The notes under the pieces were generated by a model. That model saw only the letters and a program-made list of their open reading frames with translations. It was not told the DNA's origin and ran no database searches. A DNA stretch of 64,000 bases, taken from the NCBI GenBank assembly GCA_003389215.1, contig QQVP01000121.1:1-64000 (forward strand), read 5' to 3'. Of the stretch, positions 44,721-55,015 are shown piece after piece. The translations under genes were made by a program, and so were the position numbers. Every line of letters starts with the position of its first letter. Position 1 is the stretch's first letter. The stretch is from Planctomycetota bacterium (GTDB lineage: Bacteria; Planctomycetota; Planctomycetia; Pirellulales; UBA7805).

Positions 44721-47700
44721 ATGAGGAAGACTTCGCGCCCTCTCTACTTCTGTCTTCTGCTCGCGTTGGTGCTATTGATCGACATGCCGCATCGTGCCGT
44801 GGCCGAGGTCAAGAAGGCCGACGACACGCCGCAACCGTTCTCGCCTGAAGAGAGCGTCAAAATGTTCCAGCTGCCCGACGGCTTCCGCATGGAGCTGGTG
44901 GCCGCGGAACCGCTGGTGAGCGAGCCCGTCTGCACGGCGTTCGACGAGAAGGGCCGACTCTTTGTGGCCGAGCTCCACGGCTACAACTACGAAGGACATC
45001 TCGACATCGTCGATTTGAACAAGACCGGCAAGCTCGATCGCACGGTCCGCCGCATCCAGGCTTCCGACGAACACAAGCGACTCGCCAAGGAGTTCCAGCA
45101 CGGCGTCGTCAAGTTGCTCGAGGACACCGACGGCGATGGCCGCATGGACAAGGCGACCGTCTGGGCGAACGACCTGGAGCCCTGTTACGGAATCATCCCG
45201 GCCCGCGACGGCATCATTGCCACGGCCGCGCCGCAGATCGTTTACCTTGCCGACCGCGACGGCGACGGCGAAGTCGACCATCGCGAAGTTCTCTTCGACG
45301 GCTTTGGCGTCCATCTGCTCGAGCGGGCCATCAACAATCCGCGCTGGGGCAAGGACAACTGGATCTACGCCGGCGCGGGCGGCGGTGGCGGGACCATTCG
45401 CGGACCGAATCTCGCCAAGCCGGTCACGCTGGGCAACACCGACTTCCGCTTCAAGGCCGATGGCTCCGCCATCGAGCCGGTGAGCGGCACCGTAGGCACA
45501 TATGGACTGGCCCTGAACGACTTGGGCGATCGCTTTCCCTGTTCCGGCGGCCAGCCGGCGATCTACTCGGTGCCGGTCGACTATCGCTATTTGCGGCGGA
45601 ACCCCTTTGTGCCCGGCCCCCGCACGACGCACTCGGCGGTGGGCTACAACCGCTGCTATCGAATCAGCGAGCCGCATCCCTGGCGGGTGAAGCGAGGCAG
45701 CGACCCCAACTGGCAAAAGTTCTACGGCGAACACGAAACCAACAGCAGCTATTTCACCGGCGGCTGCGGTAACGACTTCTATCGGGCTGCGCTGTTCCCC
45801 AAAGAGTACTACGGCAACTTCATGATGTGCGAGCCATCGCAGAACATTCTGCATCGCTGCATCGTGAATCGCGAAGGCTCGGCCTATCGTGGGCATCGTC
45901 CCGAGGGACTCGAAGAGGCCGAGTTTGTGGCCAGCACCGATCAGTGGTTTCGACCGGTCAACGTCCGCGTAGGGCCCGACGGGGCCCTCTACGTTTCGGA
46001 TATGTACCGGGAGATCATCGAAGACTATTCGGCGATCCCCCGCTTCCTGCAACAGCAGTACGGCGTCGCCAACGGGGACGAGTACGGGCGGATCTGGCGA
46101 CTCGTGCCCGAGGGCAAGCCGCTGCGTCCGCTGGTCGACATGAGCAAGTTGAGCTCGGCCGAGTTGGTGCCTTACCTGGCCGACTCCGATTCGTGGTGGC
46201 GCGAGACGGCGCAGCGCGTCCTCGTGCGTCGTGGCGACAAGTCGGTCGCGCCGGCCGTGGCGAAGCTGGTCGCCAAAGGAAAATCGGCCCAGGCCCGCAT
46301 CCATGCTCTACATACCCTGGCCGGTCTCGGCGAGCTGGGGGCGGAGGAAGTCACCGCCGCCTTGGCTGACGACGACTTTTCGGTACGCGTTCACGCCCTG
46401 CGTACCTGCGAACCACTTCTGGCCGACAATCCTGGGCTATTGACGAAGGTCTGCGCCATGACCGGCGACGTCGATGCCCGCGTGCGGTTGCAGTTGGCGA
46501 TGACGCTGGGCGAAGCCGCAAGCGAACAGGCCACCTCGGCCCTCTTCCGCCTGGCCAAGAATCACGGTGCCGAACGCTGGATGTCCAATGCCGTATTGAG
46601 TTCTTGCAATGAGAACGCGGGCGAGCTGCTCGCCATGCTGGCCGAAGGCGAAGATCCCACCGAGGGCGCCCGCAAGGTGATCCGGCCGCTGGCCCAGACG
46701 ATCGGCGGTCAGCGCGACGGCAAGCGGATCGGTATCTTGCTGAAGACCGTCGTGGCCAGCGTACCCGACGTCCAGTCGCAGGCCATCCGCGGCCTGGTCG
46801 ACGGGCTCTCCGACGGCGACGTCAGCGGCGCTCTGACGCCGGACGGTCGTCGGGCCGTGGTGGCGCTGTTGGAGCAGGCGGCGCCGCGCATCCGTGCCGA
46901 ATCGGTCAAGCTCGCCGCGATCTTGCTAACGCCCGAGGCGCCCGAGTTGAAGCGGGCCTTCGAAGAAGCGACCGCGCTGGCGCTCGACGACTCGGCCGAA
47001 CTGGCACGACGCGTCGAGGCGATCGCCCTGTTGGCCAACGCCTCGTACGACGTCTTCGCCCCGACCGTTCAGCAGTTGCTCGACGTCCGCCAGTTGACGG
47101 AAGTGAAGCTGGCCACGGTGAACGCCCTGTCGCAGTCGGACAACGCCGCGGTGACGAAGGCGTTGCTCGAAGGCTGGGAGGGCTACACCCCCAAGGTCCG
47201 CGAGGCGACGCTCGACGCCATCTTCGCCCGGGCCGACCGCGTGCCGGAGTTGCTCACCGCCCTGGAACAAGGCCGCGTGAGTCGCGTCGACATCAACGCT
47301 TTCCGTCGCGAGCGCTTGCTCAAGGCTCGCTACGCGATTCGCACGCGGGCCCAGAAGATCTTCGACCAGGCGGGCGAGGACGGTCCGCCGGCCGAATTGG
47401 TCACCCAATATCAAGAAGCGCTCGACGGTCCTCGCGACGTTGCTCGCGGCAAGACGTTGGCCACGAAACACTGTTTGGTTTGCCACCAGCTGGGTGCCGA
47501 GGGTCACAAGGTCGGACCGAACTTTGCCGAGATCGCGAACCAGCCGGACGACGCCCTGCTGCAAGAGATTTTGGCCCCGAGCCGTAAGATCGATCCGCAG
47601 TACCGCAACTACGTGGTCACCACCAAGGACGGTCGTCAGTTCAACGGCGTCATGGTCAGCGAGAGCGCCAACAGCGTCACCTTGGCGCAGCAGGAAGGCA

Positions 47701-47873
47701 AGCAGACCACGATTCTGCTGAAGGACTTTGACGAGGAAGACTCGCTCCGCGCCTCGGACGTCTCGCTGATGCCGGCCGATCTTTACAAGCAGGTCGAGCC
47801 CAAGGATTTGGCCGACATCCTCGGCTTTCTGAGGGCGACCTTGGCCGGCGCGAAGAAGGATGAGGGCAAGTAG
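44721..47873 (+). CDS. PVC-type heme-binding dehydrogenase with HEAT repeats
   Basis: A 1050-residue exported protein: signal peptide (about 5-28), N-terminal beta-propeller of the membrane-bound/soluble-glucose-dehydrogenase type (about 45-470, with GKDNWIYAGAGG and calcium-type loops DTDGDGRMD and DRDGDGEVD), HEAT-like repeats (about 480-890) and a C-terminal cytochrome domain with CLVCH (918-922) and a likely axial Met in SLMPADL. This three-part layout is characteristic of Planctomycetes and Verrucomicrobia. It presumably oxidises a sugar or alcohol in the periplasm, passing electrons to its own heme. The gene has a good ribosome-binding site and promoter candidate. It follows the ThuA-like gene, a common association. 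Confidence 0.9.
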   Translation: MRKTSRPLYFCLLLALVLLIDMPHRAVAEVKKADDTPQPFSPEESVKMFQLPDGFRMELVAAEPLVSEPVCTAFDEKGRLFVAELHGYNYEGHLDIVDLNKTGKLDRTVRRIQASDEHKRLAKEFQHGVVKLLEDTDGDGRMDKATVWANDLEPCYGIIPARDGIIATAAPQIVYLADRDGDGEVDHREVLFDGFGVHLLERAINNPRWGKDNWIYAGAGGGGGTIRGPNLAKPVTLGNTDFRFKADGSAIEPVSGTVGTYGLALNDLGDRFPCSGGQPAIYSVPVDYRYLRRNPFVPGPRTTHSAVGYNRCYRISEPHPWRVKRGSDPNWQKFYGEHETNSSYFTGGCGNDFYRAALFPKEYYGNFMMCEPSQNILHRCIVNREGSAYRGHRPEGLEEAEFVASTDQWFRPVNVRVGPDGALYVSDMYREIIEDYSAIPRFLQQQYGVANGDEYGRIWRLVPEGKPLRPLVDMSKLSSAELVPYLADSDSWWRETAQRVLVRRGDKSVAPAVAKLVAKGKSAQARIHALHTLAGLGELGAEEVTAALADDDFSVRVHALRTCEPLLADNPGLLTKVCAMTGDVDARVRLQLAMTLGEAASEQATSALFRLAKNHGAERWMSNAVLSSCNENAGELLAMLAEGEDPTEGARKVIRPLAQTIGGQRDGKRIGILLKTVVASVPDVQSQAIRGLVDGLSDGDVSGALTPDGRRAVVALLEQAAPRIRAESVKLAAILLTPEAPELKRAFEEATALALDDSAELARRVEAIALLANASYDVFAPTVQQLLDVRQLTEVKLATVNALSQSDNAAVTKALLEGWEGYTPKVREATLDAIFARADRVPELLTALEQGRVSRVDINAFRRERLLKARYAIRTRAQKIFDQAGEDGPPAELVTQYQEALDGPRDVARGKTLATKHCLVCHQLGAEGHKVGPNFAEIANQPDDALLQEILAPSRKIDPQYRNYVVTTKDGRQFNGVMVSESANSVTLAQQEGKQTTILLKDFDEEDSLRASDVSLMPADLYKQVEPKDLADILGFLRATLAGAKKDEGK

Positions 47874-47922
47874 GCGTGCCGTTGCCCTGGAACGGTGTGC
47901 GATCGATTTCGCGCGGCGTGCG

Positions 47923-48417
47923 CTAGGCGACGCCCAGCGCGGCAAGCGCCTCGCTTGCCAATCGTGCGAGGCGGGGATCGTCATCTGCAGCCGCGGCCGT
48001 GAGCGGCCCGGTCGCCTCGACCGCACCGGGTCCAATCCGTCCGAGAGCCCAGGCCGCTCGCTGACGAACGTTGAGCGGTCGTTCGGCCGCGAGCGCGGCA
48101 GCCAGCTCCCCCGTCGCTCCGGCCCCCGCCCCTTCGAGCCGCCCGATAAGCGTGATCGCCCAGTAGGCGATGTCTGCGTTGGCGTCGGCCGTCAACTCGG
48201 CCAGGGCCGACAGATCGTCTCCCGCGGGCGGGCCAAGCTCTTCGAGCGCCGCCGTGGCCCACTCCTGGACTGATTCGTCTTCGTCCCCGGCAGCCCGCAC
48301 CAACGCCACCGCCGCCGGACGGGCCGCTTCGGCCGCCTGACAGAGTTGCTGCGCGGCCTCCGCGCGATCGAGACTGCCGCAGGCGCCGAGTTTTTGTGCC
48401 AGCTGTTCTACGTCCAT
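47923..48417 (-). CDS. HEAT-repeat protein
   Basis: A 164-residue, Ala-rich, all-helical protein with four HEAT/armadillo-like units (for example DESVQEWATAALEELG, then ADIAYWAITLIGRLEG and RQRAAWALGRIGPGA). There is no signal peptide, so it is probably cytoplasmic and binds a protein partner. It converges with the PVC-type dehydrogenase, which also has HEAT repeats, at a distance of 49 nt, and diverges from the sulfatase. No enzymatic motif. The partner is unknown. Confidence 0.75.
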   Translation of the reverse strand: MDVEQLAQKLGACGSLDRAEAAQQLCQAAEAARPAAVALVRAAGDEDESVQEWATAALEELGPPAGDDLSALAELTADANADIAYWAITLIGRLEGAGAGATGELAAALAAERPLNVRQRAAWALGRIGPGAVEATGPLTAAAADDDPRLARLASEALAALGVA

Positions 48418-48431
48418 GTCCGTTCGTCTCC

Positions 48432-48457
48432 GTGGTTGAAGGTCGGTGGTTGAAGGT
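48432..48457. repeat. two 12-bp direct repeats in the sulfatase/HEAT divergent region
   Basis: GTGGTTGAAGGT occurs at 48432-48443 and 48446-48457, a 14-bp period, 15 nt upstream of the HEAT gene start and about 200 nt upstream of the sulfatase. The remainder of the 234-nt gap shows no gene. Confidence 0.4.
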
Positions 48458-48651
48458 GGCCCGAGATCAGCGAACCCAGGCCGGGCGGCTAACGCCGTCG
48501 CAAAAAATGCCGTCTTCGTCGTGTCATTCGGTACTACTCGCTGTCCGCCAATGTCGACATCCTAACCTGTCGAACCGAATCGCGGAACTTGAATTCGCGG
48601 CCGCGATGCACTACCGTCGACGTGCCCGCAGCACCCTTACAGGAACGTCCC

Positions 48652-50208
48652 ATGCAGCAACAAGAATCGGCCCCACCGGCAACGACCCTATACCTCACGT
48701 CCGCCCTGGGCGCGCTTGCCTTTTGGCTCGTCCTGCTACCCACGACGGCGCGGGCCGATCACCCTGCCGAGGCGGCGCGGCCGAACATCCTGTTCATCAT
48801 GAGTGACGACCACGCCTATCAAGCGATGAGCTGTTATGGCAGCAACCGCAACCAAACCCCGAACATCGACCGCTTGGCCAAAGAGGGCATGCGGTTCGAT
48901 CGCTGCTTCGTCACGAATTCAATCTGCGGCCCGGCGCGGGCTGTCATCCTGACCGGCAAGTACAGCCACCTGAACGGCTTTCGCCGCAACGGCAACCGGT
49001 TCGACGGTAGCCAGCCACACGTAGCCAAGTTGCTTCGGGCCGCCGGGTATCAGACCGCCGTGATCGGCAAGTGGCATCTCGGCACGACGCCGACCGGATT
49101 CGACTACTGGCACGTGCTGCAGGGTCAGGGCCCCTACTACAACCCCTGGATGAACACGACCGACGGCGAGGTCCACCACACCGGCTACACGACCGACATC
49201 ATCACCGACCAGACGCTGAAGTGGCTGCAGGAGTCGCGCGACAAGTCGAAGCCCTTCTTCCTGATGTATCAGCACAAGGCGCCGCATCGGAACTGGCAGC
49301 CAAGCCCACGGCATCTCGACAAGTACGACGACGTCGAGATTCCCGAGCCGCCCACGTTGTTCGACGACTACGAGGGCCGCACCGCCCCGGCTCGCGAACA
49401 GGAGATGACCGTGGCCGAGCACCTGAACCGATCGGATCTCAAGTTCGTGATCCCCGATCACCTCACCGACGAACAGCGCGACGCCTTCATCGCCGCCTAT
49501 CGTGCGGAGAACGACGCCTTTCGCGCGGCGAACCTTTCGGGCAAGGAAAAGACCCGCTGGCAGTATCAACGCTATGTGAAGGACTACCTCCGCTGCATCG
49601 ATGCGGTCGACGAAAACGTCGGTCGCGTGCTCGACTATCTCGACGAGTCGGGATTGGCCGAGAACACGGTCGTCTTCTACACCTCGGACCAGGGCTGGTA
49701 CCTGGGCGAGCACGGCTGGTACGACAAACGCTGGATGTACGAAGAGTCGTTCCGCACGCCGCTGTTGGTTCGCTGGCCGGGGCACGTCAAACCCGGCTCG
49801 ACGACCGACGCCATGTCGATGAACCTCGACTTCGCCGAGACGTTTCTCGCCATTGCCGGCGAGTCGATTCCGGATGACATGCAGGGCCGCAGTCTCGTCC
49901 CGGTCCTCGAAGGCCGCCCGGGCGATGACTGGCGAAAGAGCGTCTACTACCGTTACTACGAGTACCCTTCGGTACACATGGTCCGTCAGCATCACGGCGT
50001 GCGGACCGAGCGATACAAGCTGATCCGCTTCAAGACGCGGAAGAACGAGGTGCAGGACGGACCACAGGCCTGGGAGCTGTACGATCTGGAAAAAGACCCG
50101 CAGGAGCTGCGGAGCGTCTACGGCGAAGCGGAGTACGCGGAGATCGCCAAACAACTCAAGGCCGAGCTCGTGCGGCTCCGCGAGCAATATGGGGATGAAG
50201 AACCGTAG
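48652..50208 (+). CDS. formylglycine-type sulfatase, secreted
   Basis: A 518-residue enzyme with a signal peptide (about 12-35) and the sulfatase fold. The maturation motif CGPAR (92-96, Cys92 to become formylglycine) is intact within [13 protein letters not shown]. Metal ligands are in MSDDHAY (50-56) and [15 protein letters not shown]. The length is typical of arylsulfatases/choline-sulfatase-like S1 enzymes in planctomycetes, which desulfate algal and mucin polysaccharides. ATG 48652 has AGGAA 6 nt upstream. It contrasts with the protein at 14480, which has Thr at that position. Substrate not predictable; S1 subfamily needs a database comparison. Confidence 0.93.
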   Translation: MQQQESAPPATTLYLTSALGALAFWLVLLPTTARADHPAEAARPNILFIMSDDHAYQAMSCYGSNRNQTPNIDRLAKEGMRFDRCFVTNSICGPARAVILTGKYSHLNGFRRNGNRFDGSQPHVAKLLRAAGYQTAVIGKWHLGTTPTGFDYWHVLQGQGPYYNPWMNTTDGEVHHTGYTTDIITDQTLKWLQESRDKSKPFFLMYQHKAPHRNWQPSPRHLDKYDDVEIPEPPTLFDDYEGRTAPAREQEMTVAEHLNRSDLKFVIPDHLTDEQRDAFIAAYRAENDAFRAANLSGKEKTRWQYQRYVKDYLRCIDAVDENVGRVLDYLDESGLAENTVVFYTSDQGWYLGEHGWYDKRWMYEESFRTPLLVRWPGHVKPGSTTDAMSMNLDFAETFLAIAGESIPDDMQGRSLVPVLEGRPGDDWRKSVYYRYYEYPSVHMVRQHHGVRTERYKLIRFKTRKNEVQDGPQAWELYDLEKDPQELRSVYGEAEYAEIAKQLKAELVRLREQYGDEEP

Positions 50209-50247
50209 GCCCGCGGCGCCCGTTGGGGCACCGTCGTGCGGCCAAAG

Positions 50248-51063
50248 TTACGGCCACTTGGGCGGTCGCTTTTCGAGAAACGCCGCCATGCCCTCCTGGG
50301 CCGCCGGCATCGCCGCGTTCTCGCTGATCAGCCCCGTCGCGCGGCGATAGGCCTCATCTTCGCCTAGCGAGAGCTGCTCGTAGAAAGCTCGCTTTCCCAA
50401 TGCGATCACCTCGCGACTCGAACGGGCAATCTGCCCCACCAGCTCGGCCACAGCGGTGTCGAGTTCGCCCGCGGGCACGACACGATTAATCAGGCCGAGT
50501 TCGTAGGCCCGCACGGCGTCGATCGGCTCGCCCGTGAGCAGCATCTCCATGGCCGGTTTGGCGGGGATTGCCCGCACGAGCGGGACCATCGGCGTGGTGC
50601 AGAAGAGGCCGATCTTTACACCGGGAGTGGCAAACGTGGCTCCCTCGGCCGCCACGACGAGATCGCAAGCGGCCACTAGCTGACAACCGGCCGCGGTCGC
50701 CAGGCCCTCGACCTGCGCAATCACCGGCACGTCGAGCGTGCGAATCTGCTGCATCACCCGCGTACAACGGCCGAATAGCGCTTGATAGTCGGCCAGGCTC
50801 CGCTCAGTCATCTCGCTTAAGTCATGCCCGGCCGAGAACACCGGACCTCGGGCCCCGATCACCACGACGCGGGTCTCCGGCCGCTCGTTTGCTCCGGTCA
50901 GCGCCGCGCTCAATGCTTCGAGCAGACTTGCCGAAAGGGCGTTGCGTCGCTCGGGACGGTTAAGCCACAACCGCACCGCGGGACCGTCGTGCTCGACGAG
51001 CAACTCGTCGTGATCGGTAGCTCCCGCGGCGGCGGATGATTGCGAGCCGGCCATAAGGCACAT
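50248..51063 (-). CDS. crotonase-fold (enoyl-CoA hydratase/isomerase) protein lacking catalytic Glu
   Basis: A 271-residue protein of the enoyl-CoA hydratase superfamily, similar to the ECHDC3 group. CoA/oxyanion elements are present: PVFSAGHDLSEM and GLATAAGCQLVAACDLV. Where hydratases carry Glu in GGGCEL the sequence has AAGCQL, and where they carry Glu in QPEI it has TPGV, so both catalytic Glu are absent. The enzyme therefore may not hydrate enoyl-CoA; a hydrolase, isomerase or non-catalytic role is possible. It is the last gene of the minus-strand run from 56488. ATG 51054 is an alternative start. The C-terminus FLEKRPPKWP is a family feature. Confidence 0.82.
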   Translation of the reverse strand: MCLMAGSQSSAAAGATDHDELLVEHDGPAVRLWLNRPERRNALSASLLEALSAALTGANERPETRVVVIGARGPVFSAGHDLSEMTERSLADYQALFGRCTRVMQQIRTLDVPVIAQVEGLATAAGCQLVAACDLVVAAEGATFATPGVKIGLFCTTPMVPLVRAIPAKPAMEMLLTGEPIDAVRAYELGLINRVVPAGELDTAVAELVGQIARSSREVIALGKRAFYEQLSLGEDEAYRRATGLISENAAMPAAQEGMAAFLEKRPPKWP

Positions 51064-51114
51064 ACCGCTCTGCGAAGTTGCGAGATCCGACGTTCGCGCG
51101 AGCGGACCGAGTCC

Positions 51115-52608
51115 TTAGATCCAGATGTCGGACGAGCAATCGCCGCCGGGGAATCGCATCTCGTGCGCGCGGGCCGGCCCGTCGGGCTCCTTGCCAAAGT
51201 CGACGAGAAAATCCTCGTTCAGCTTCATGCCGCCCTGCTCCGAGTCACAGTCGATCATGATCATGTACGACCCCTCTTTGCCAATCTCTTTGTAGAACTG
51301 ATTGTCCCACGCGCTGAACAGCGAATTGGTAGCATAAAGCCGCTTGCCGTCGAGGCTGAGCTGGAGCATCTGCGGACCGCCCCCCAGCTTCTTGCCGCGG
51401 TGGACCCGCTTCTCGCCGGTGACGCCGCCGCACTTGATCTTGTCGGCCAGCTTCGGCTGGCTCGGGTTCGAGATGTCGTACTGGTGGATCTCGCCGTGCA
51501 GCCAGTTGGAGAAGTAGAGGAACTTGTCGTTCATCGAAATGAGGATGTCCGTGATCAGCGACGGCACGGGAAAGTCCCAGCCGGGCACGTTCTCCACCGG
51601 CGGCACCTGAATCACGTTCTCGACAACCCACTCGTCCTCGGGCTTGTGCCAGTGCCAGACACAACTCGACAGCGCCGCTCCGACAAAGCCGTGCGTGCTG
51701 TCGGGGTCGTGGTGGAAGCGAACCTCGAGCGGAATGCGGCCGCCGTCGCCGAGATCGAAGTCCTTGATGATCTTCCGCTCGTTCCAGTCCCAGAACAGCA
51801 ATCGCTTGCCGTACTTTTCCTCGACCTCGGCGGGGTTGAAGCCCTGTTTGAAGGTGTTCGGCGCGGCCCACTCGCTGCTCACCATCACGTTGTGCCGCGG
51901 CTGATACCAATAGTCGTAGTTGTAGGTCATCTCCTCGACCGCCTCGCCCTCCCAGCGGCCTTTAATTTCGAAGTCCTCGTCCAGCAGCAAGAAGCCGCCG
52001 GGCGCGTTGCCGTCGGCGTCGCCCAGCATCGAGAACATGACTTCGCCCGAGGGGAGGCAGTGGGTGGTGTGAGGTGAAGAAAGATTCGTCTTCTTCTTGA
52101 TGTCTTCTGGCTCGATCGTCTTGTACAACTTTGGATTCCGACGGTCGGCCAGATCGACGACGTAGATACGTGACGAAACGAGGCCGGTGAGCATCGCATA
52201 GCGACGCGCCTTGCTGGGATCGCCGAAGCAGCTACTGCAGGCGTTCCAACCGAAGTGATGCAGCTCGTCGCCGACGTGCGTCATCGGCAGGCGGTTGACC
52301 ACCTGGGAGTAGGTGTCCGAGTTCGGGTCGACATCGATCGTCGCGAAGTAGTCGGGCTTCTTGATGTCGGTGCCGCTATAGATGCCGACGGTGTACAGCA
52401 GGGTCTCGCGGGGCGAATTGATCGCATCCTGCGGTGTGGCGTAGCCGGGCCCCATGTTCGTGCCCCCGGCGGCGTCGACAGGGCTGGGCCCCAGCTGGCG
52501 ATTGCAGCCCGATCCGGCCAGCACCCCGGGCAGGAACGTGGCCGCCGCCGCGGTCGACAGAAAGTCTCGACGCTTCATTTGGTTCTTCGGGTCTTTCTGG
52601 TTCTTCAT
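51115..52608 (-). CDS. SBP56 selenium-binding protein / methanethiol oxidase family, Tat-exported
   Basis: A 497-residue protein of the SBP56 family. An N-terminal twin-arginine signal ([17 protein letters not shown]) ending in LAGSGC suggests a lipid-anchored periplasmic protein. Family landmarks: [34 protein letters not shown] and [14 protein letters not shown], with the conserved Cys and His presumed to bind metal. Bacterial members are methanethiol oxidases making formaldehyde, H2S and H2O2. ATG 52608 was chosen; ATG 52578, directly at the Arg pair, is also possible. It sits between the FdhF-like gene (146 nt upstream) and the crotonase-like gene (51 nt downstream). No SCO1 or MauG gene, often linked to this enzyme, is seen nearby. 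Confidence 0.86.
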   Translation of the reverse strand: MKNQKDPKNQMKRRDFLSTAAAATFLPGVLAGSGCNRQLGPSPVDAAGGTNMGPGYATPQDAINSPRETLLYTVGIYSGTDIKKPDYFATIDVDPNSDTYSQVVNRLPMTHVGDELHHFGWNACSSCFGDPSKARRYAMLTGLVSSRIYVVDLADRRNPKLYKTIEPEDIKKKTNLSSPHTTHCLPSGEVMFSMLGDADGNAPGGFLLLDEDFEIKGRWEGEAVEEMTYNYDYWYQPRHNVMVSSEWAAPNTFKQGFNPAEVEEKYGKRLLFWDWNERKIIKDFDLGDGGRIPLEVRFHHDPDSTHGFVGAALSSCVWHWHKPEDEWVVENVIQVPPVENVPGWDFPVPSLITDILISMNDKFLYFSNWLHGEIHQYDISNPSQPKLADKIKCGGVTGEKRVHRGKKLGGGPQMLQLSLDGKRLYATNSLFSAWDNQFYKEIGKEGSYMIMIDCDSEQGGMKLNEDFLVDFGKEPDGPARAHEMRFPGGDCSSDIWI

Positions 52609-52754
52609 GACGAAGCTCACTTGCCTGGGTTGGTCTTGGGGGCCGCTCTTCTCGCCCGCGTCCGACATTCTAACGCAGCCGCGGAGAACCACCAATCAGG
52701 TAGCAGGTCCGTCAAGAACACCGAGACGCCCGACGACCCGTGTGCCGCGGCCGA

Positions 52755-54977
52755 TCAGGTCGCCGACGGCGCCAGCTGAATCGTGACGTTCTTGAAGGCC
52801 GGCGTCCGCGAGGCGGGATCGACCGTGCGGGGCACCAGCACGTTCGCCTCGGGGTAGTACATCAGCGCATTGCCGGCGCGGATGTCCTCGAAGCAGCGCA
52901 CCAGGATGCCGTCCAAACGCCCCGTACTGCTCGACACATCGACCCGCTGTTCGGCCTCCAGTCCCAAACGGGCAATGTCGTCGGGATGGAGCAGGATCAC
53001 GTCGCGGGCATCCTGTCCGCGGTAGCGATCGTACTCCTCGTAGACCACCGTGTTGAACTGTCCCTCGCTGCGGACGGTCATCAGTCGCAACGTCGACGGA
53101 GTCGACGCGGCGTCCGATCCATTCTCGCCGATCAGTTCCGGCAAGTCGTGGATGTGCAGTCGGGCCCGGCCGTCGACAGTGGCGAACTGAGGGGCGTGAA
53201 ACGTGCGACCCTCGATCTGAAATTCCTGCTTGGTGCGATCGATGTCGGCGATCTTCTCGAAGCCCGGCACGATCGCGGCGATGGCCTCGCGGATGCGGCT
53301 GGTACTGCGCATCTGGGTCCAGTCGAGCGGCACCGGCGCCGCGGCGTGCTCGGCGAAGAGCCCCTCGCCCAGCGACGCGATCACCTCGACCTCGCTCTTG
53401 GGACCTTCGTAACGCGATGGTCCGCCGTCGCTGAGCCGCACGAAGTTGAACATCGACTCCTGCGTCGTCGGTTGCGGTTCCTCATCTCGGGCCAAGACGG
53501 GAAGAATCAACGTCCGCTCGGCCAGCCCGTGGGCGTGGCCCGTGTTGAGCGTGGTGCTGAGGTAGACGAGTGTCTTCAGTTTGCCCAGCGCCGCGGCGGC
53601 GAAATTCGCATCGGGATTGGAGCCGTAGAGGTTTCCGCCCAGACACAAGCCGAACTTGAGTCGACCCGCGTCCGCTTCTTCCATGCAGGCGAGGGTGTCG
53701 AGGCCCGGCGTGGTGGGCAGTTCGACATGGAAATGTTCTTGCAACCGGTCGAAGACGGCGTCCTTGAGTTTAGGCGAGACGCCGACCGAGCCGATGCCCT
53801 GGATGTTCGAGTGTCCGCGAATCGGCAGCAAGCCGGCGTGCGGTCGACCGACCATGCCGCGCAACAGGGCGAGATTGCCAATCGCCTGCACGTTCTGCAC
53901 CCCGTTGGCGTGGTGGGTGATGCCCATCGTCCAAGCGAAAACAACGTTGCTGGCGGCGGCATAGGTGTCGGCCATCTCGTCGATGTCGCTCTTCTCGACC
54001 CCGCTCTTGCGAACAATCTCCTGCCAATCGAGGGCCGCCAGGTGATCGCGCAGCTCGGGCCAGCCCTGGCAATGTTGCTCGAGCATCACCGTGTCGATCG
54101 CGCCGAGTTCCAGGATCCGCTTGGCAATGCCGGTCAGGAGAGCCAGGTCGCCGCCGATGTGAGGTTGCACGTATTGCGAGGCAATTTCACTGCCGAAGAA
54201 GAGACTGCGCAGGTCGCTCGGGACGCTGAAGTTGACCAGACCCGGCTCGACAACCGGATTGACCACGATCACCTTGCCGCCGCGGCGTCGCACGTTCTTC
54301 AGCTGGGTCATCAGTCGCGGATGATTGCTGGCCGGATTGCCGCCGATCAAGAAGACCAAATCGGCATGGGCCACGTCGTCCAGGACCAGCGTCGCCGTGC
54401 CGCTACCGGTGACCGTCGTCAGGCCCACGCCGCTGGCCTGGTGGCAGTAGTAACTGCAGTTGTTCACGTTGTTGGTGCCGTAGAGCCGGGCCAACAGCTG
54501 GAGCAAGAACCCTGCCTCGTTGCTGCTCCGCCCGCTGAAGTACCAGAAGGTCTCGTCCGGCGAGAGCGACTTCAGCTCGTCGACGACCATTCGCAGGGCG
54601 TCGTCCCAGGAAACACTACGATAGTGGTCGCTGCCTCGCTTGTAGAGCACCGGCTCGGTGAGCCGCCCGCTGGTCTCCAGCTGCAGCGGCGTGAACCTCT
54701 GCAACTGGGCAAGCGAGAACGTGCTGAAGAAGTCGGAGCGAACGGCACCCTGCATGTCCGCCGCCATGGCCTGCATCGCCTTGACGCAGACCTCGGGAAA
54801 GTGGCCGCCCTCGTTGACCATTCCGCCCCGCTGTCCGCCCATGCCGACGGCGCAGGTCTTGCACGCGTTCTTGCTCCGCAGCGCCTTGTAGAATCGCCAC
54901 AGTCCGCCCGCCTCGCGCGCCTTGCGCAGGGTGTAGCGAATCGAACCCCAGCCGCCGCCAGTCTTGGCCTTTCTCAT
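52755..54977 (-). CDS. FdhF/YdeP-family molybdopterin oxidoreductase
   Basis: A 740-residue enzyme of the formate-dehydrogenase-like group that contains YdeP. An N-terminal cluster-type set C39, C42 and C64 is visible (CKTCAVGMGG), then CSYYCHQASG (174-183), GGNPASNHPRLM for cofactor binding and the C-terminal molydopterin-binding domain with MYYPEANVLVPR. It lacks a signal peptide, so it is cytoplasmic. True formate dehydrogenases have Sec or Cys at the active site; whether Cys178 plays that role is not certain, and substrates of the YdeP branch are poorly known. It lies 38 nt downstream of the aldehyde dehydrogenase and 146 nt upstream of the SBP56 gene. Confidence 0.85.
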   Translation of the reverse strand: MRKAKTGGGWGSIRYTLRKAREAGGLWRFYKALRSKNACKTCAVGMGGQRGGMVNEGGHFPEVCVKAMQAMAADMQGAVRSDFFSTFSLAQLQRFTPLQLETSGRLTEPVLYKRGSDHYRSVSWDDALRMVVDELKSLSPDETFWYFSGRSSNEAGFLLQLLARLYGTNNVNNCSYYCHQASGVGLTTVTGSGTATLVLDDVAHADLVFLIGGNPASNHPRLMTQLKNVRRRGGKVIVVNPVVEPGLVNFSVPSDLRSLFFGSEIASQYVQPHIGGDLALLTGIAKRILELGAIDTVMLEQHCQGWPELRDHLAALDWQEIVRKSGVEKSDIDEMADTYAAASNVVFAWTMGITHHANGVQNVQAIGNLALLRGMVGRPHAGLLPIRGHSNIQGIGSVGVSPKLKDAVFDRLQEHFHVELPTTPGLDTLACMEEADAGRLKFGLCLGGNLYGSNPDANFAAAALGKLKTLVYLSTTLNTGHAHGLAERTLILPVLARDEEPQPTTQESMFNFVRLSDGGPSRYEGPKSEVEVIASLGEGLFAEHAAAPVPLDWTQMRSTSRIREAIAAIVPGFEKIADIDRTKQEFQIEGRTFHAPQFATVDGRARLHIHDLPELIGENGSDAASTPSTLRLMTVRSEGQFNTVVYEEYDRYRGQDARDVILLHPDDIARLGLEAEQRVDVSSSTGRLDGILVRCFEDIRAGNALMYYPEANVLVPRTVDPASRTPAFKNVTIQLAPSAT

Positions 54978-55015
54978 CGAACCGCTTCCGTTCTCCCCTT
55001 ATCCAGCGCGGCGAT

